Below, piece by piece: positions 51,794 to 53,352 of a stretch of DNA of 53,352 nt. Each line of letters opens with the position of its first letter. The stretch's first letter is position 1. A model generated the notes under the pieces. It did no database searches. It worked only from the letters and a program-made list of their open reading frames with translations, and was not told where the DNA came from. The DNA comes from Planctomycetaceae bacterium (GTDB lineage Bacteria; Planctomycetota; Phycisphaerae; SM23-33). The DNA lies in contig JAJFVE010000047.1 in assembly GCA_021371965.1 (NCBI GenBank), positions 1 to 53,352 on the forward strand. Direction: 5' to 3'. Both the position numbers and the translations under genes were made by a program.

Positions 51794-53035
51794 ATGACCC
51801 CACGACAACGAATGCGAGATTTCTTTGCCGGCCTGCCGGTCGACCGGATCCCCAACGGCCTGGGCGGCTGCGAGACAGCCGGCATGCACCTGCTGGCATA
51901 CGACAACCTCAAGCGCGTCCTGGGCGTGACCGACCCGGCCAATCGCATGTACACGTTCATGACCAATGCCGTCTTCGAGCCGACCGTACTGGCCGCGATG
52001 GAAGGCGACATGATCGTGCTCAACAGCCGCATGAGCGCCTCGCCGCTATGGGGCCCGCCGGCCCGCGGGCGATGGAAAGACCAGATCTTCTGGGGCAAGA
52101 CCTTCCAGGTGCCCAACACATGGCAGTTCCAAACGCACGAGGACGGCACGGTCTGGTGGGATAACGCCCTCAAGTGCCCGCCCGGGGGCATTTATTTCGA
52201 CTGGCCCAGCGGCCCGCCGAAGGTCCTCGAACTGCCCGACATGGACGCCCAGCCTTCGCCGGACGACTTCAACCCATCGCACGAATTGCCGCAGGAGATG
52301 CTGGCCGACATGGAAGCGGCTGCGAGATTCCTGCACGAGACGACGAACTACTCGATCGTGGTGGGAGAGTCGATCCACGACCTGCAGCTCAAGCCCGGCG
52401 GGATGCACGCATGGTGGATGCGCATGCGCATCGAGCCGCAGGCGTGCCACGAGTACCTGGCCAAAGCCGTCGACGCGGGGCTGGCCCATCTGCGGCAGGT
52501 GCACCAGGCCGTGGGCAAGTACGCCGACGCGATGATCATCGCCGACGACATCGGCGACACGCGCGGCGTGACGTGCGGGCCGGACCTGTGGCGCGACATC
52601 TACAAATCCCACTACAAGCGATTCTGGCAGGAGTGGAAGAAGATCACGCACTTGAAGTCGCTGCTGCACTGCTGCGGCAGCGTGGTGGACATCATGGACG
52701 ACTTTATCGACTGCGGCCTGGATATCTTCAACCCCATCCAGGTTTCCGCGCGAGGGATGGACGTCGAGACCCTGGCCGCGCGATTCGGCGGGCGAATCAT
52801 CTTCTACGGCGGCGCGCTGGACGCGGTGGTCACGCCGCCTTCGACGAGCGACGAGGTGGTCTACGAGCAGGCCCGCAAGGTCATCCGTACTCTCGCTCAG
52901 GCCGGGCGCTACATCTTTGCCGGCACGCACAATATCCCCGGCGACACGCCGCCGGGACATCTCAAGGCAATTCTCGACGCGTACAACAACGTTAAGTATA
53001 CTGCTGCCGCCCAAACGGCAAAGGAGCAGCCATGA
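51794..53035 (+). CDS. UroD/MtaA-like methyltransferase family protein (right copy)
   Basis: A 413-residue paralogue of the gene at 335-1579, about 90% identical by eye, including the 'LLHCCGSVVDIMDDFIDCG' block. It starts MTPRQRMRDFFAG with no clear ribosome site. Its stop overlaps the start of the following UroD-like gene (ATGA), whereas in the left copy the two are 13 nt apart. The C-terminal few residues differ between the copies. Substrate unknown. Confidence 0.85.
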   Translation: MTPRQRMRDFFAGLPVDRIPNGLGGCETAGMHLLAYDNLKRVLGVTDPANRMYTFMTNAVFEPTVLAAMEGDMIVLNSRMSASPLWGPPARGRWKDQIFWGKTFQVPNTWQFQTHEDGTVWWDNALKCPPGGIYFDWPSGPPKVLELPDMDAQPSPDDFNPSHELPQEMLADMEAAARFLHETTNYSIVVGESIHDLQLKPGGMHAWWMRMRIEPQACHEYLAKAVDAGLAHLRQVHQAVGKYADAMIIADDIGDTRGVTCGPDLWRDIYKSHYKRFWQEWKKITHLKSLLHCCGSVVDIMDDFIDCGLDIFNPIQVSARGMDVETLAARFGGRIIFYGGALDAVVTPPSTSDEVVYEQARKVIRTLAQAGRYIFAGTHNIPGDTPPGHLKAILDAYNNVKYTAAAQTAKEQP

Positions 53036-53352
53036 ACGAACGACAGAGGACGATGGCCGTCCTGCATTATGAACCGTACGACCGCCTGCCCATCGTGCAC
53101 TTCGGCTACTGGGGCGAGACGCTCTGGAAGTGGGTGCAGGAGGGGCACCTGACCGAGGATGATGCCCGCGGCTGGTACGACGGCGGGGGGACCGACCCGG
53201 CGATCTGCAAAAAGCTGGGCTTCGACTTCGATTACTACGCGTGCTTCCACACCAGCACGGGGATGAACCCCGGCTTCGAGTACAAGGTGATCGCCGAGTT
53301 TCCCGACGGCGCCAAGCACGTGCAGACCGGCGAGGGCGTCGTCGTGCTCCAG
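53032..53352 (+). CDS. UroD/MtaA-like methyltransferase family protein, 3' end beyond the window
   Basis: The N-terminal 107 residues of the partner UroD-like gene, cut by the window edge. Its protein is almost identical to that of 1-321. AAAGGAG lies upstream of the ATG. The last 141 nt are the exact reverse complement of the first 141 nt of the window. Confidence 0.8.
   Translation, partial: MNERQRTMAVLHYEPYDRLPIVHFGYWGETLWKWVQEGHLTEDDARGWYDGGGTDPAICKKLGFDFDYYACFHTSTGMNPGFEYKVIAEFPDGAKHVQTGEGVVVLQ

Overview
The window looks like a complete metagenome contig from a Planctomycetota bacterium, most likely Phycisphaerae or a close relative. The basis is the high GC with strong third-position bias, a PEP-CTERM surface protein, several UroD/MtaA-like proteins, an alanyl-tRNA synthetase and fatty-acid cluster of the kind seen in that phylum, and many small palindromic repeats whose translated shadows read 'GRDAHAT' or 'MGETPMP', a pattern familiar from PVC-group genomes. 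I saw no rRNA, tRNA or CRISPR array. The taxonomic call is an inference.

Layout. Both ends carry an inverted duplication. On the left are a partial UroD-like gene (1-321, -), a full UroD-like gene (335-1579, -), a metallophosphoesterase-fold gene (1576-3201, -) and an MFS exporter (3538-4911, +). On the right are MFS (50361-51674, -), UroD-like (51794-53035, +) and partial UroD-like (53032-53352, +). The outermost 141 nt are exactly reverse-complementary, which looks like an assembly-graph break inside a repeat. The left copy has an extra gene and a 157-nt nested palindrome that the right copy lacks.

5.1-12 kb: a Gfo/Idh/MocA oxidoreductase; a zinc-ribbon/TPR membrane protein paired with an integral-membrane zincin; a PEP-CTERM protein; a decayed REP-associated transposase beside palindromes; a fasciclin protein with a terminator; RsmD; a DUF3185 protein; and an alpha/beta hydrolase. 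12-15 kb: asparagine synthetase and a second hydrolase. 15.1-17.6 kb: a lower-GC pair, a PD-(D/E)xK-like protein abutting a DNA methyltransferase, likely a type II restriction-modification system. 17.7-26.5 kb: alaS, then rpmF-plsX-fabH-fabD-fabG-acpP-fabF, the core of type II fatty-acid synthesis, interrupted by palindromic repeats. 27-32.3 kb: CCA-adding-type nucleotidyltransferase, then a glycosyltransferase facing a LegB-like dehydratase, a sugar nucleotidyltransferase and an Rmd-like reductase, a nucleotide-sugar module for surface glycans. 32.4-36.2 kb: DtxR-type regulator with a FeoB-associated Cys-rich protein, divergent queC and queF, then apbE and a membrane protein. 36.2-41 kb: a large MFS transporter and an ECF sigma/anti-sigma pair. 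41-48.5 kb: two small conserved proteins, then a GH3 glycosidase, an MgtA-type P-type ATPase and another UroD-like gene in one operon. 48.5-50.3 kb: a GT39-type membrane glycosyltransferase.

The most notable signals are the terminal inverted duplication with its apparent 'empty site', the three-way-junction palindrome, a phosphatase-fold protein that has lost its metal-binding motifs, palindromes inserted in frame in a GH3 gene and possibly in queC, the transposase remnant that points to the likely mobiliser of some of these repeats, and the uncharacterised restriction-modification pair.
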